DNA of 50,404 nt from Kiloniella laminariae DSM 19542 (lineage in GTDB: Bacteria; Pseudomonadota; Alphaproteobacteria; Kiloniellales; Kiloniellaceae), in contig NZ_KB893134.1 of NCBI RefSeq assembly GCF_000374005.1, forward strand, positions 734,853 through 785,256, read 5' to 3'. A model generated the notes under the pieces. That model did no database searches. It saw only the letters and a program-made list of their open reading frames with translations, and was not told the DNA's origin. The position numbers were made by a program, and so were the translations under genes. Shown here in pieces: positions 1 through 9,093 of this stretch. The number at the start of each line of letters is the position of its first letter. Positions within the stretch are counted from its first letter, which is position 1.

Positions 1-831
1 ACTGAAAGTGGAGGTTTTCTTGCGGTTAAAGTCCCCTTCAAGGCCATGGCCCACAGCTTCGTGAAGCAGAATTCCAGGCCAGCCAGGGCCGAGAATAACT
101 TGCATTTCACCTGCGGGTGCGGGAATGGCGCTCAGATTGACGAGGGCTCTGCGGATGGCTTCGTCGGTGCCGCTCTGCCAATAAGAGGGGTCCAGCAGGC
201 TGTCGTAGACGAAACGTCCGCCGCCGCCGTAAGAACCGCTTTCCATCTTGTCCCCATCGGCCACGGTGACAGAAATGTTGAGGCGAACCAGGGGGCGTAT
301 ATCAGCAACACGATGACCTTCTGCGCGAAGAATTTGTACCGCCTGCCACTCACCTGAAAGCGAGGCGCTTACCTGGACAACACGAGGATCTTTGGCCCTG
401 GCGTAAGAATCGATCTCGCTGAGCAATTTGATTTTGGTCTCAAAGGCCGTTGAGGACAGGGGGTTGTCATCGGTATAAAGTGCCCGGTTTGTTCCCAGCG
501 GGGAAAGGGCCATGGTGCCTTCATGACCAGCGTGAACGGCCTGTACTGTACTTACCGCCCGGACAATGGCAGCTTCACTCAGGTCGCTTGCATGGGCATA
601 ACCGGCACTTTCGCCGGAAATAGCCCGTAAGCCAAAGCCTTGTGTCGTGTCAAAGCTGGCGTTCTTCAGTCGGCCATCGTCAAAGACCATGCCTTCAGAC
701 TGGCGATATTCAAGATAGAGTTCTCCATCGTCTGCTCCTTTCAGAGCGCCGTTGATGATGCCTTCCAACCGTCTCTGGTCGAGGTCCGTTCGGTTGAAAA
801 AAAGATCGTCGGTGGTGGCAAGATAACTCAT
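1..831 (-). CDS. tldD: TldD metalloprotease, N-terminal part (cut by window edge)
   Basis: The reading frame is open from an ATG at 831 down to base 1, so 277 codons are visible. TldD proteins are about 475-480 residues, so the C-terminal 40% lies outside the window. The metal-binding motif HEAVGH (HExxxH) is at residues 257-262 and is followed by GLEGDFNRK, the family signature. TldD acts with PmbA/TldE as a cytoplasmic heterodimeric zinc protease that degrades small or unfolded peptides and matures some modified peptides. A GGGAA about 8 bases before the ATG could be the ribosome site. It is divergent from the DUF3422 gene with a 229-bp gap. The family call is secure; whether the missing half is intact cannot be seen. 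Confidence 0.93.
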   Translation of the reverse strand, partial: MSYLATTDDLFFNRTDLDQRRLEGIINGALKGADDGELYLEYRQSEGMVFDDGRLKNASFDTTQGFGLRAISGESAGYAHASDLSEAAIVRAVSTVQAVHAGHEGTMALSPLGTNRALYTDDNPLSSTAFETKIKLLSEIDSYARAKDPRVVQVSASLSGEWQAVQILRAEGHRVADIRPLVRLNISVTVADGDKMESGSYGGGGRFVYDSLLDPSYWQSGTDEAIRRALVNLSAIPAPAGEMQVILGPGWPGILLHEAVGHGLEGDFNRKKTSTFS

Positions 832-1060
832 CAACAAATTCCCAAAACAAGATCACAAAAAATAATGCTCACCATAATATAAGGGCAGTGGGGCTTCAGG
901 CCAATGATCTTGGCTTCCCTATCTGTGAAAATGTTGCAACACTGCGGCAACTGTAACTGGGAATAGCTTCAGCATTGATCAAGAGCGGACAGAAAACCGC
1001 CGAAAAGGTCGGTAGCGATCAGAAATCGCCCGACAAAAGGTAAATATAGAAGGAAGTTAA

Positions 1061-2404
1061 ATGCTGCGCGACCACCCGCTCCGAGTAGAGCTCTGTAATG
1101 AACTGCATGCCCGCCCCTTTACTCAGCTGTCCGGGCCGGAAACCATTACACACATCGGTATTGTTACTGGCGAGGGCAAGGCTGAAGAAGAACGCAGACA
1201 TGTTGGTCAGCTTTGCGGACGTTATAATGTTGCGCCTCCCCTACCTGGAACCAAACATTTTATGGCAGATTTCGGGCGGTTCTTCCTGGTGTGGGAACGG
1301 CACACTGAGTTTTCAACCTATACCTTTTTTCGAAATCGCCGGGATCCGGAACGAAAGCTGTCTGATATCGATCCTGCTCATATCGATCAGGCAGGAGATC
1401 AGCCGTACATGCCTTTTTCCAGAACGGCTATAGCTCTGGTACCAGGGGATTGGCTTGAGGGTCTTTCGGGAGATCGGCTTGTTGGGGTTCATCTTGAGCT
1501 TGAGGGACCCGATGCGTTGGAGCGGACAATGCAGGAGCAGGTCGCATTCTTCCCGACAGGCAATCTGGCCGCCAGCACATTGCGGGCTGGTCTGGCCGCG
1601 GTCTGGATGGATTTCAGTATTAACGAAGACGGTTATGGCCGGATTCTATTGAAGGATTATGGCCTGAAGCCCCGACAGATCGGACGGGCGGTGCAGCGTT
1701 TGCTGGAGATCGAAACCTATCGCATGATGGCGTTGCTGTCCCTGCCGCTGGCGCAGAGCTATGGTGCTCGCCTGGCCAAAGCAGGAAAGAAACTAACGGA
1801 TATCACCTCACGCATGACAGGGGCGCGCGCCGTCACAAGTGAAAAGGTGCTGCTGCGGGAGTTGACCGAACTTTCTGCCGAGATAGAGCAGGCGGCTGCA
1901 GAAACCAATTATCGGTTCAGTGCCTCGAAAGCGTATCACGAGCTTGTCAAACAACGTACCCGCAAGCTCAGAGAGGGCAATATGGACGGGTTTCAGCGGA
2001 TAGAAAGTTTTCTTGATCGCCGACTGACCCCGGCAATGCGCACCTGTGAAGCGACAGCGCTTCGGCTTGATACCCTTTCAAAAAGGGTGGCCAGGGCAGG
2101 GCAGTTGCTTCGTACCAGAGTGGATATCCAGCTGGAAGAACAAAATTCGGCCCTGCTCAAGTCCATGGATCGACGGGCAAGTCTGCAGTTGAGGTTGCAG
2201 GAAACGGTTGAAGGACTGTCTGTTGCGGCGATCAGTTATTACGTTGTCAGTCTGATTTACTATCTGGCAAAAGGGGCGAATGACTTTGGATTCGATATAA
2301 AAGCTTCCCTGGTTGCAGCCCTTTCCATTCCGCTTGTCGTCATTGGCCTCTGGCTTGGCGTTCGGCGGGTTCGACGTATCGTAACGCGGGATGAAGGCGA
2401 ATAA
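1061..2404 (+). CDS. DUF3422 family membrane-anchored protein
   Basis: A 447-residue protein matching the DUF3422/COG4949 family of uncharacterised membrane-anchored proteins. The N terminus has the family pattern HPLRxELxNELHARP near residues 5-19. The middle is helical and charged, likely coiled. Two hydrophobic segments near residues 375-395 and 408-428 suggest a C-terminal membrane hairpin, leaving most of the protein in the cytoplasm. The start is supported by AAGGAAG 7 bases upstream of the ATG. No biochemical function is known to me. It lies between tldD (divergent) and the cox operon, from which it is separated by a 326-bp control region, so it is probably transcribed separately. Confidence 0.85.
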   Translation: MLRDHPLRVELCNELHARPFTQLSGPETITHIGIVTGEGKAEEERRHVGQLCGRYNVAPPLPGTKHFMADFGRFFLVWERHTEFSTYTFFRNRRDPERKLSDIDPAHIDQAGDQPYMPFSRTAIALVPGDWLEGLSGDRLVGVHLELEGPDALERTMQEQVAFFPTGNLAASTLRAGLAAVWMDFSINEDGYGRILLKDYGLKPRQIGRAVQRLLEIETYRMMALLSLPLAQSYGARLAKAGKKLTDITSRMTGARAVTSEKVLLRELTELSAEIEQAAAETNYRFSASKAYHELVKQRTRKLREGNMDGFQRIESFLDRRLTPAMRTCEATALRLDTLSKRVARAGQLLRTRVDIQLEEQNSALLKSMDRRASLQLRLQETVEGLSVAAISYYVVSLIYYLAKGANDFGFDIKASLVAALSIPLVVIGLWLGVRRVRRIVTRDEGE

Positions 2405-2624
2405 CTCTGCTTTGTTTTTGATTTTACTGATTTTTTGCGAGCTGCGTCATAAAGTCGCAGAATGTTCGCCTTGTGTAACAAAAGCTGTATAATCCATAGC
2501 CAAGTAAATTCGTGATGCAATAAACCATTCAATATACGAACTTCTTAAGCGACTGGGGCTTGTACTCGCTGCTTTCAATAGGGTAGGTTGCGCCAGAATA
2601 ACAGTTTTATTGAGTCCGGCCTGA

Positions 2625-2649
2625 ATTCACAAATCTACCCATTGTGAAT
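2625..2649. promoter_or_regulatory. 8-bp dyad, possible operator upstream of coxB
   Basis: ATTCACAA and TTGTGAAT form a perfect inverted repeat with a 9-base spacer, so the half-site centres are 17 bp apart. The orientation is opposite to a CRP site (TGTGA then TCACA). It lies between the TATAAT at 2488 and the FNR-like box at 2677. The binding factor is unknown. Confidence 0.4.
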
Positions 2650-2676
2650 ATTAGTCCTGGAATCGGGATAAAGACT

Positions 2677-2690
2677 TTGATCTTGATCAA
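2677..2690. promoter_or_regulatory. FNR/FixK-type anaerobox upstream of coxB
   Basis: TTGAT-CTTG-ATCAA is an exact match to the TTGAT-N4-ATCAA consensus bound by FNR, FixK and Anr regulators. It ends 40 bases before the coxB ATG. If transcription begins upstream, near the TATAAT at 2488, a bound regulator here would block rather than activate, which would fit shutting down a low-affinity aa3 oxidase when oxygen is scarce. The match is seen; the regulatory direction is inferred. Confidence 0.65.
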
Positions 2691-2730
2691 CTCAAGGCAA
2701 AGTCGGCAAAAAAAACAGGATGTTGAGTAC

Positions 2731-3564
2731 ATGACGTTTCTGAAACGGATTGCCCATCTTCTCGGTGCATCTGCGCTGATGGGGGGACTGGCTACAGTGG
2801 CACAAGCTGCGCAGCCAACAGAATGGTCACTTGGTTTGCAGGAAGCTGCGACACCGGTGATGGAACAGATCGCAGAGTTCCATACCTTGCTGATGTATAT
2901 CATTACAGGTGTGACTCTCCTGGTTTTGTTCCTGTTGCTTTATGTGATGTTCCGATTTTCTGAAAAGCGGAACCCTAATCCTTCCACCACCAGCCACAAT
3001 ACCCTGATCGAGATTATCTGGACGGCGGTACCGGTGATTATTCTGGTGATTATTGCCATTCCGTCATTCAAGCTGCTCTATGCTGCAGATCGTAACCCCG
3101 ATACCGAAATGACCATTAAAGCCATTGGGAAACAGTGGTACTGGTCATATGAATATCAGGATCATGGGGATTTCACTTTTGATGCCTATATGAAGGCCGA
3201 AGACGAGCTGGAGCCCGGTGAACCTCGCCTGCTGGCGACGGACAATGCCGTTGTGGTGCCGATTGACACCAAAATCCGTCTTCTGGTTGCCGGCGATGAT
3301 GTGATCCACAGTTTTGCGATGCCTGCTTTTGGTCTGAAGCTGGATGCTGTACCCGGCCGTATTAATGAAACCTGGTTCGAAGCAACCAAGACCGGGACTT
3401 ATTATGGTCAGTGCTCTGAAATCTGTGGAACAGGCCATTCCTATATGCCGATCATGATCAAGGTGGTTTCCAAGGAAGAGTTCAACGTCTGGGTTGAAGC
3501 TGCCAAGGAAGAATTTGCCGCGATCAAAAGCGATCATTCCATCCAGCTGGCTCAGCTAGACTGA
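2731..3564 (+). CDS. coxB: Cytochrome c oxidase subunit II (aa3 type)
   Basis: Subunit II accepts electrons from cytochrome c through the binuclear CuA centre on the periplasmic face. The 277-residue product starts with a signal peptide (residues 1-26, ending VAQA-A). Two transmembrane helices follow at about 52-74 and 96-117, then a cupredoxin domain. CuA ligands are visible: H193, C228, E230, C232, H236 and M239. The aromatic electron-entry patch QWYWSYEY is at 135-142. I chose ATG 2731 rather than an in-frame ATG at 2644 because it puts the signal peptide at the N terminus and leaves the FNR-like box outside the coding region. It is the first gene of the operon; coxA follows after 67 bases. 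Confidence 0.96.
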   Translation: MTFLKRIAHLLGASALMGGLATVAQAAQPTEWSLGLQEAATPVMEQIAEFHTLLMYIITGVTLLVLFLLLYVMFRFSEKRNPNPSTTSHNTLIEIIWTAVPVIILVIIAIPSFKLLYAADRNPDTEMTIKAIGKQWYWSYEYQDHGDFTFDAYMKAEDELEPGEPRLLATDNAVVVPIDTKIRLLVAGDDVIHSFAMPAFGLKLDAVPGRINETWFEATKTGTYYGQCSEICGTGHSYMPIMIKVVSKEEFNVWVEAAKEEFAAIKSDHSIQLAQLD

Positions 3565-3619
3565 GACGTTGTATCAGATTTCATCGCGCCAAAAAGAAGC
3601 GCTGAAGAAAACGAAGTGA

Positions 3620-5236
<1,617 letters not shown>

Positions 5237-5251
5237 CAGCCCGTATGTTAA

Positions 5252-5277
5252 CCGGCCACTGCTTCGGCAGTGGCCGG
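5252..5277 (+). promoter_or_regulatory. Intercistronic hairpin coxA-ctaB with UUCG tetraloop
   Basis: Bases 5252-5262 pair perfectly with 5267-5277 (11 bp, GC-rich), closing a TTCG loop with a C-G pair, the extra-stable cUUCGg form. No T-run follows, so it is not a standard intrinsic terminator. It ends 21 bases before the ctaB start and may protect upstream coxBA mRNA or lower read-through into the assembly genes. Confidence 0.7.
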
Positions 5278-5298
5278 ATACGATCAGGAGTTTTATTC

Positions 5299-6243
5299 GT
5301 GTCAGATACATCCATGAACAATATTATCAGCACTGCAGAAACGACCTCTTCCGGCAGTGTCGCGCAGGTTGCTGATTTCTGGGCTCTGTTGAAGCCTGGT
5401 GTTATGTATCTTGTCGTTTTCACAGGATTTTCTGGTCTGATGATTGCTCCAGGCACAATTCATCCTTTCCTCGGGTGTGTTGCGCTCTTGTGTATTGCCA
5501 TTGCCTCTGGTGGGGCAGGTGCGATCAATATGTGGTATGACCGCGATATCGACGCGATCATGACACGGACGAAAAAACGTCCCATTCCCGCCGGGCGGAT
5601 GGCCCCGGACGTTGCCCTGAGCTTTGGAGTAATTCTCAGTATCTTTTCTGTGATGCTGATGGGGCTGGCTGTGAACTGGACAGCGGCCATTCTTCTGGCT
5701 TTGGCCAACGGGTTTTATGTTTTTGTCTACACCATGTTCCTCAAGCGCAGGACGCCCCAGAATATCGTTATCGGTGGTGCGGCCGGTGCTTTCCCGCCGA
5801 TGGTCGGCTGGGCTGCGGTGACTGGAACTGTAAGTGTTGAATCAATTGTTCTTTTCCTGATTATTTTTATGTGGACCCCGCCGCATTTCTGGGCTTTGGC
5901 GCTCTATAAGGATGGCGACTACGCTGCTGCCAAAATCCCGATGCTGCCTGTGGTTGCCGGGCGTAAAAACACCAAGTGGCAGATGCTGGTTTACACAGTA
6001 ATCTTGCTGCCGCTGGTTCTGGCGCCGGTATATTGGGGTGTTGCAGGAATGCTTTATGGTGGCGTGGCTTTGGCTGCCAGCCTGTATTTCCTCTATCTCA
6101 ATATTTGTGTTCTGCGTTCTGAGGAAGACAAAGTTGCCAAGAAAATGTTCTTCTTTTCAATTTTCTATCTCTTCTTGCTCTTTGCCATGCTGATTATTGA
6201 CCGGGCACCGGGCATTATGAGCCTGATCGGAGGAGAGGCCTAA
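5299..6243 (+). CDS. ctaB: Protoheme IX farnesyltransferase (heme O synthase)
   Basis: This UbiA-family membrane prenyltransferase adds a farnesyl group to heme b to make heme O, the precursor of heme A. The first Asp-rich site, NMWYDRDID, and the KKRPIPAG segment are present near residue 75-95, and about eight to nine membrane helices follow. I chose the GTG at 5299 because AGGAG lies 8 bases upstream; this gives 314 residues, the usual length. An ATG at 5314 is also in frame. A longer frame overlapping coxA is not credible. The stop overlaps the next start by one base (TAATG), indicating translational coupling. Confidence 0.94.
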   Translation: MSDTSMNNIISTAETTSSGSVAQVADFWALLKPGVMYLVVFTGFSGLMIAPGTIHPFLGCVALLCIAIASGGAGAINMWYDRDIDAIMTRTKKRPIPAGRMAPDVALSFGVILSIFSVMLMGLAVNWTAAILLALANGFYVFVYTMFLKRRTPQNIVIGGAAGAFPPMVGWAAVTGTVSVESIVLFLIIFMWTPPHFWALALYKDGDYAAAKIPMLPVVAGRKNTKWQMLVYTVILLPLVLAPVYWGVAGMLYGGVALAASLYFLYLNICVLRSEEDKVAKKMFFFSIFYLFLLFAMLIIDRAPGIMSLIGGEA

Positions 6244-6416
6244 TGGATACAAACAAGACGAATCAGAAAGTTGCCCATAATGAAGGGACAACCGTCACAA
6301 TGACTGAAGAGGGACAGCGATTACAGAAGCGCCGGAATTGGGCGATTCTTGGTGTTCTTGTTGCATTTATTGTCCTGTTTTATGTGATTACGATTGTCAA
6401 AATGGGGCTGAACTGA
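6243..6416 (+). CDS. Small single-pass membrane protein of the cox operon (CoxF-like)
   Basis: A 57-codon gene starting at the ATG that overlaps the ctaB stop by one base and ending two bases before ctaG. It has a polar N-terminal half (MDTNKTNQKV...), a basic stretch QKRRN at 28-32, then one hydrophobic segment at about 34-53. Position, length and topology match the small CoxF/CtaF-like proteins found between ctaB and ctaG in alphaproteobacterial cox operons, whose role is unclear but presumably in oxidase assembly or as a minor subunit. The assignment rests mainly on context and topology, not on a diagnostic motif. Confidence 0.8.
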   Translation: MDTNKTNQKVAHNEGTTVTMTEEGQRLQKRRNWAILGVLVAFIVLFYVITIVKMGLN

Positions 6417-6418
6417 AA

Positions 6419-7027
6419 ATGACGACTACAGTGGCTAAAAATACCAGAGTTGCTCTAATCCTCGGCAGTGTTGTCTGTGGAATGGTCGCACTCGCGTTTG
6501 CTTCTGTACCTCTTTATCGTCTTTTCTGTCAGGTCACCGGTTTCGGGGGAACGACGCAGGTCGCAGAAGCGGGAGCCGAAAATAATCTGGTTCTTGGTAG
6601 CCGCGAAATGACAATCCGCTTTGATTCATCTGTAAACGGTGATCTGCCCTGGACTTTCAAGCCTGTGCAGCGGGCGGTAAGCCTGACTGCAGGTGAATCA
6701 GGGATCGCCTTTTATCAGGCAAAAAATACTTCAGCTGAAACCGTGCGCGGTGTTGCAACTTTTAATGTGACACCGCTCAAGGCTGGTCAGTATTTTGTTA
6801 AAATAGACTGTTTCTGTTTTTCGGAACAGACTCTTCTGCCGGGGCAGGAAGTTGATATGCCTGTGACTTTTTATGTCGATCCGGAAATAGAGAACGATCC
6901 GAATCTCAGCGAAGTAAAAACGATTACTCTTTCCTACACCTTTTTCAGAGATGATGAAGTTGTATCACAGGAAGTGAGTGGTTTGGGGAACAACGCCGGA
7001 CAAAAACCGGCCATAGAGATCAATTAA
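6419..7027 (+). CDS. ctaG: Cytochrome c oxidase assembly protein CtaG (Cox11)
   Basis: CtaG/Cox11 delivers copper to the CuB site of subunit I. The 202-residue product has an N-terminal membrane anchor (about residues 11-32), a conserved PLYRLFC segment with C37, and a periplasmic immunoglobulin-like domain carrying the copper motif CFCF (C131, C133). The longer open frame back to 6338 runs into the small upstream gene, so the ATG at 6419, two bases after that stop, is preferred. It sits between ctaB and coxC, as expected for this assembly factor. Confidence 0.95.
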   Translation: MTTTVAKNTRVALILGSVVCGMVALAFASVPLYRLFCQVTGFGGTTQVAEAGAENNLVLGSREMTIRFDSSVNGDLPWTFKPVQRAVSLTAGESGIAFYQAKNTSAETVRGVATFNVTPLKAGQYFVKIDCFCFSEQTLLPGQEVDMPVTFYVDPEIENDPNLSEVKTITLSYTFFRDDEVVSQEVSGLGNNAGQKPAIEIN

Positions 7028-7060
7028 CAAAACGCGTAGCGTCTGGTTAAGAGGGACATC

Positions 7061-7861
7061 ATGAGTGCAGGGCACGACGAAGTAAAACATCCGTATCATT
7101 TGGTAGATCCAAGTGCATGGCCTCTGCTAACAGCTTTTGCTGCAGGGCTTATGGCGACTGGCCTGGTTTTGATGATGCATGACTATACCAACTATGTACT
7201 TTATGCCGGGGTTGCCTCGGTATTGGTATGTGCCTTTATGTGGTGGCGTGATGTAGTTAACGAAGCTGTTGTCCGTCATCTGCATACCCCGGTTGTACGC
7301 ATTGGTTTGCGCTACGGCATGGTTCTGTTCATTGCATCGGAAGTTATGTTCTTTGTGGCTTTCTTCTGGGCTTATTTCTCTGCGGCTTTTTATCCCAGTG
7401 AAGTGATTGGTGGTGTCTGGCCTCCGGCTGATGTGGTGACTTTTGACGCCTTTGATCTGCCGTTTCTGAACACGCTGATTCTTCTGCTCTCTGGTTGTAC
7501 CGTAACCTGGGCGCATCACGCGGTTCTCAAGCAAGAACAAAAGCAGGCAGTACAGGCGCTGACCATCACAGTGGCACTCGGCGTTCTCTTTACCGCGCTT
7601 CAGGCTTACGAGTACAGCCATGCTGCTTTTGGTTTCAAAGACGGGATCTATTCCTCGACTTTCTATATGGCGACCGGATTTCATGGGTTCCATGTGATCA
7701 TCGGCACCATCTTCCTGTTTGTCTGCCTGATCCGGACCAAAAAGGGTCACTTTACACCTGAAGCCCATGTCGGCTTTGAAGCCGCTGCCTGGTACTGGCA
7801 TTTTGTGGATGTGGTTTGGCTCTTCCTGTTTGTTGCTGTTTACTGGTGGGGAGGCAACTAA
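7061..7861 (+). CDS. coxC: Cytochrome c oxidase subunit III
   Basis: A 266-residue seven-helix integral membrane protein with the start typical of the family ([13 protein letters not shown]). Subunit III has no metal but stabilises subunit I and sustains proton pumping and turnover. The conserved helix-3 stretch [13 protein letters not shown], with its buried glutamate, is near residue 89. The HGFHVIIGT segment is near residue 209. A GAGGG lies upstream of the ATG. A 7-bp hairpin follows the stop before DUF983. Confidence 0.96.
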   Translation: MSAGHDEVKHPYHLVDPSAWPLLTAFAAGLMATGLVLMMHDYTNYVLYAGVASVLVCAFMWWRDVVNEAVVRHLHTPVVRIGLRYGMVLFIASEVMFFVAFFWAYFSAAFYPSEVIGGVWPPADVVTFDAFDLPFLNTLILLLSGCTVTWAHHAVLKQEQKQAVQALTITVALGVLFTALQAYEYSHAAFGFKDGIYSSTFYMATGFHGFHVIIGTIFLFVCLIRTKKGHFTPEAHVGFEAAAWYWHFVDVVWLFLFVAVYWWGGN

Positions 7862-7873
7862 GTCACCTGCCTG

Positions 7874-7893
7874 ACGGTTCTCACCGGAACCGT
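7874..7893 (+). promoter_or_regulatory. Short intercistronic hairpin coxC-DUF983
   Basis: ACGGTTC (7874-7880) pairs with GAACCGT (7887-7893) around a 6-base loop. There is no T-run. It may mark an mRNA processing or pausing point between structural and assembly genes. Confidence 0.4.
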
Positions 7894-7903
7894 TCAAACG
7901 AGT

Positions 7904-8299
7904 ATGGAGAAGGCCGTGCCTGACGACGAGTTGGTTTTGAAAATCTCGCCCGTCAAGGCCGGCCTTCTTTGTAAATGCCCAAGATGTGGGCAAGGCTCTC
8001 TTTTCAAGAGTTTGCTCCAAATCGCTGACCGCTGTTCTGTTTGTCAATTTGATCTCGCCAAATCGGACAGCGGTGATGGCCCAGCTGTATTTATCATTTT
8101 TATTCTGGGTTTTCTCATCATTCCATTGGCACTTTGGCTTGAAGCCTCATTTGAGCCACCGCTCTGGGTACACGCCCTTCTCTGGCCCATCATTATAATC
8201 GGGGGCTCAATCGCTTTGCTCCGGCCTTTGAAAGGGCTTATGGTGGCGCTGCAATATCACCACAAAGCAAGCGATTCAGGATCTGTTGACTATGATTAA
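7904..8299 (+). CDS. DUF983 family protein (zinc-ribbon, two membrane helices)
   Basis: A 131-residue protein with an N-terminal zinc-ribbon-like pair (CPRC near residues 25-28 and CSVC near 45-48) followed by two hydrophobic helices at about 63-81 and 88-107. DUF983 proteins are regularly encoded between coxC and SURF1 in alphaproteobacteria and are presumed to help oxidase biogenesis, but the mechanism is not established. Its stop overlaps the SURF1 gene by 8 bases, consistent with coupling. Confidence 0.85.
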   Translation: MEKAVPDDELVLKISPVKAGLLCKCPRCGQGSLFKSLLQIADRCSVCQFDLAKSDSGDGPAVFIIFILGFLIIPLALWLEASFEPPLWVHALLWPIIIIGGSIALLRPLKGLMVALQYHHKASDSGSVDYD

Positions 8300-9047
8300 G
8301 GGCACAACACGCCGCTTCCAGCCTACTTTTTGGCCGACCGTTTTTTCCATTCCCGTATTTCTATTGGCCCTTGCCTTGGGCACTTGGCAACTTCAACGAA
8401 TGGAGTGGAAGAAAGAGCAAATTGCCCTTAGACATGAACGCTCTGCGGCGGAAGCCGTTTCTTTTGACGAGATAAATTTAACCAGTATTACAACTCTGGC
8501 AGAAGAAGAGTTCCGGCATGTGTGGGTTGAGGGAGAGTTCCTGCATGACCAGGAGCTGCTTCTGGGGGCGAGATCTCTTGATCGCCGTCTCGGTGTCCAG
8601 GTTGTGACGCCTTTTGTGCTTGGCAATGGAAAAGAGATTCTGGTGAACCGGGGCTTCGTGCCATCAGAACTCAAGGATGCCGCTACGCGCCCTGCGGGAC
8701 AAGTTGAGGGGATTGTCCGGATCGAAGGTCTGCTGAGAATTCCGGGCTGGAAGGGATATGACTTTGTAAAGCCGGCGAATGATCCTGTAAAAAATTTCTG
8801 GTTTTACGTTGATATTCCTGCAATGGCCCAACATGCGGGTCTGAAAAATCCCGTACAGGATATTTATCTTGATGCAGGACCTGCTGCCAATCCCGGTGAT
8901 TATCCCCTGGGTGGGCAGACACGGATCGAGCTGGTTAATAATCACCTGGAGTATGTCATCACCTGGTATGCGATGGCCTTGATCCTTGCGGTGATCTATT
9001 TTGTTTTTCATTATCGTCCTGTGGGGAAACCAGAAGACGAAGTCTAA
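8292..9047 (+). CDS. SURF1 family cytochrome oxidase biogenesis protein
   Basis: SURF1/Shy1 proteins help insert heme a into subunit I. The 251-residue product has the family topology: one helix near residues 9-30 (ending ALGTWQLQR), a periplasmic domain with the VNRGFVP motif, and a second helix near the C terminus followed by a short cytoplasmic tail. I start at ATG 8292, with AGGA 10 bases upstream, rather than a TTG at 8286. It is the last gene of the cox cluster; M32 peptidase follows after 46 bases. Confidence 0.93.
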   Translation: MIKGTTRRFQPTFWPTVFSIPVFLLALALGTWQLQRMEWKKEQIALRHERSAAEAVSFDEINLTSITTLAEEEFRHVWVEGEFLHDQELLLGARSLDRRLGVQVVTPFVLGNGKEILVNRGFVPSELKDAATRPAGQVEGIVRIEGLLRIPGWKGYDFVKPANDPVKNFWFYVDIPAMAQHAGLKNPVQDIYLDAGPAANPGDYPLGGQTRIELVNNHLEYVITWYAMALILAVIYFVFHYRPVGKPEDEV

Positions 9048-9093
9048 GCCAGTCTCCCCCTGTTCCCTGTAATGTCGAATGAACGAGAAGAAA

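Larger units (their letters stand above)
2405..2730 (+). other. cox operon control region (326 bp non-coding)
   Basis: No credible gene lies here; the open frame that runs into coxB from 2644 is not a natural N terminus because a signal peptide begins at 2731. The stretch contains a perfect TATAAT at 2488-2493 with only a weak -35 (TTCGCC, 17 bases earlier), an 8-bp dyad at 2625-2649, and a perfect FNR/FixK-type box at 2677-2690. Together these look like the promoter and operators of the cytochrome oxidase operon. The transcription start was not determined. Confidence 0.6.

Noticed and set aside
2644-2730. N-terminal extension of coxB from an upstream ATG-like start
   Set aside because: The signal peptide begins at 2731 and the extension would contain the FNR-like box.
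7127-8047. 306-codon open frame antisense to coxC and DUF983
   Set aside because: It mirrors strongly supported genes on the other strand, has a low-complexity polar composition and no ribosome site.
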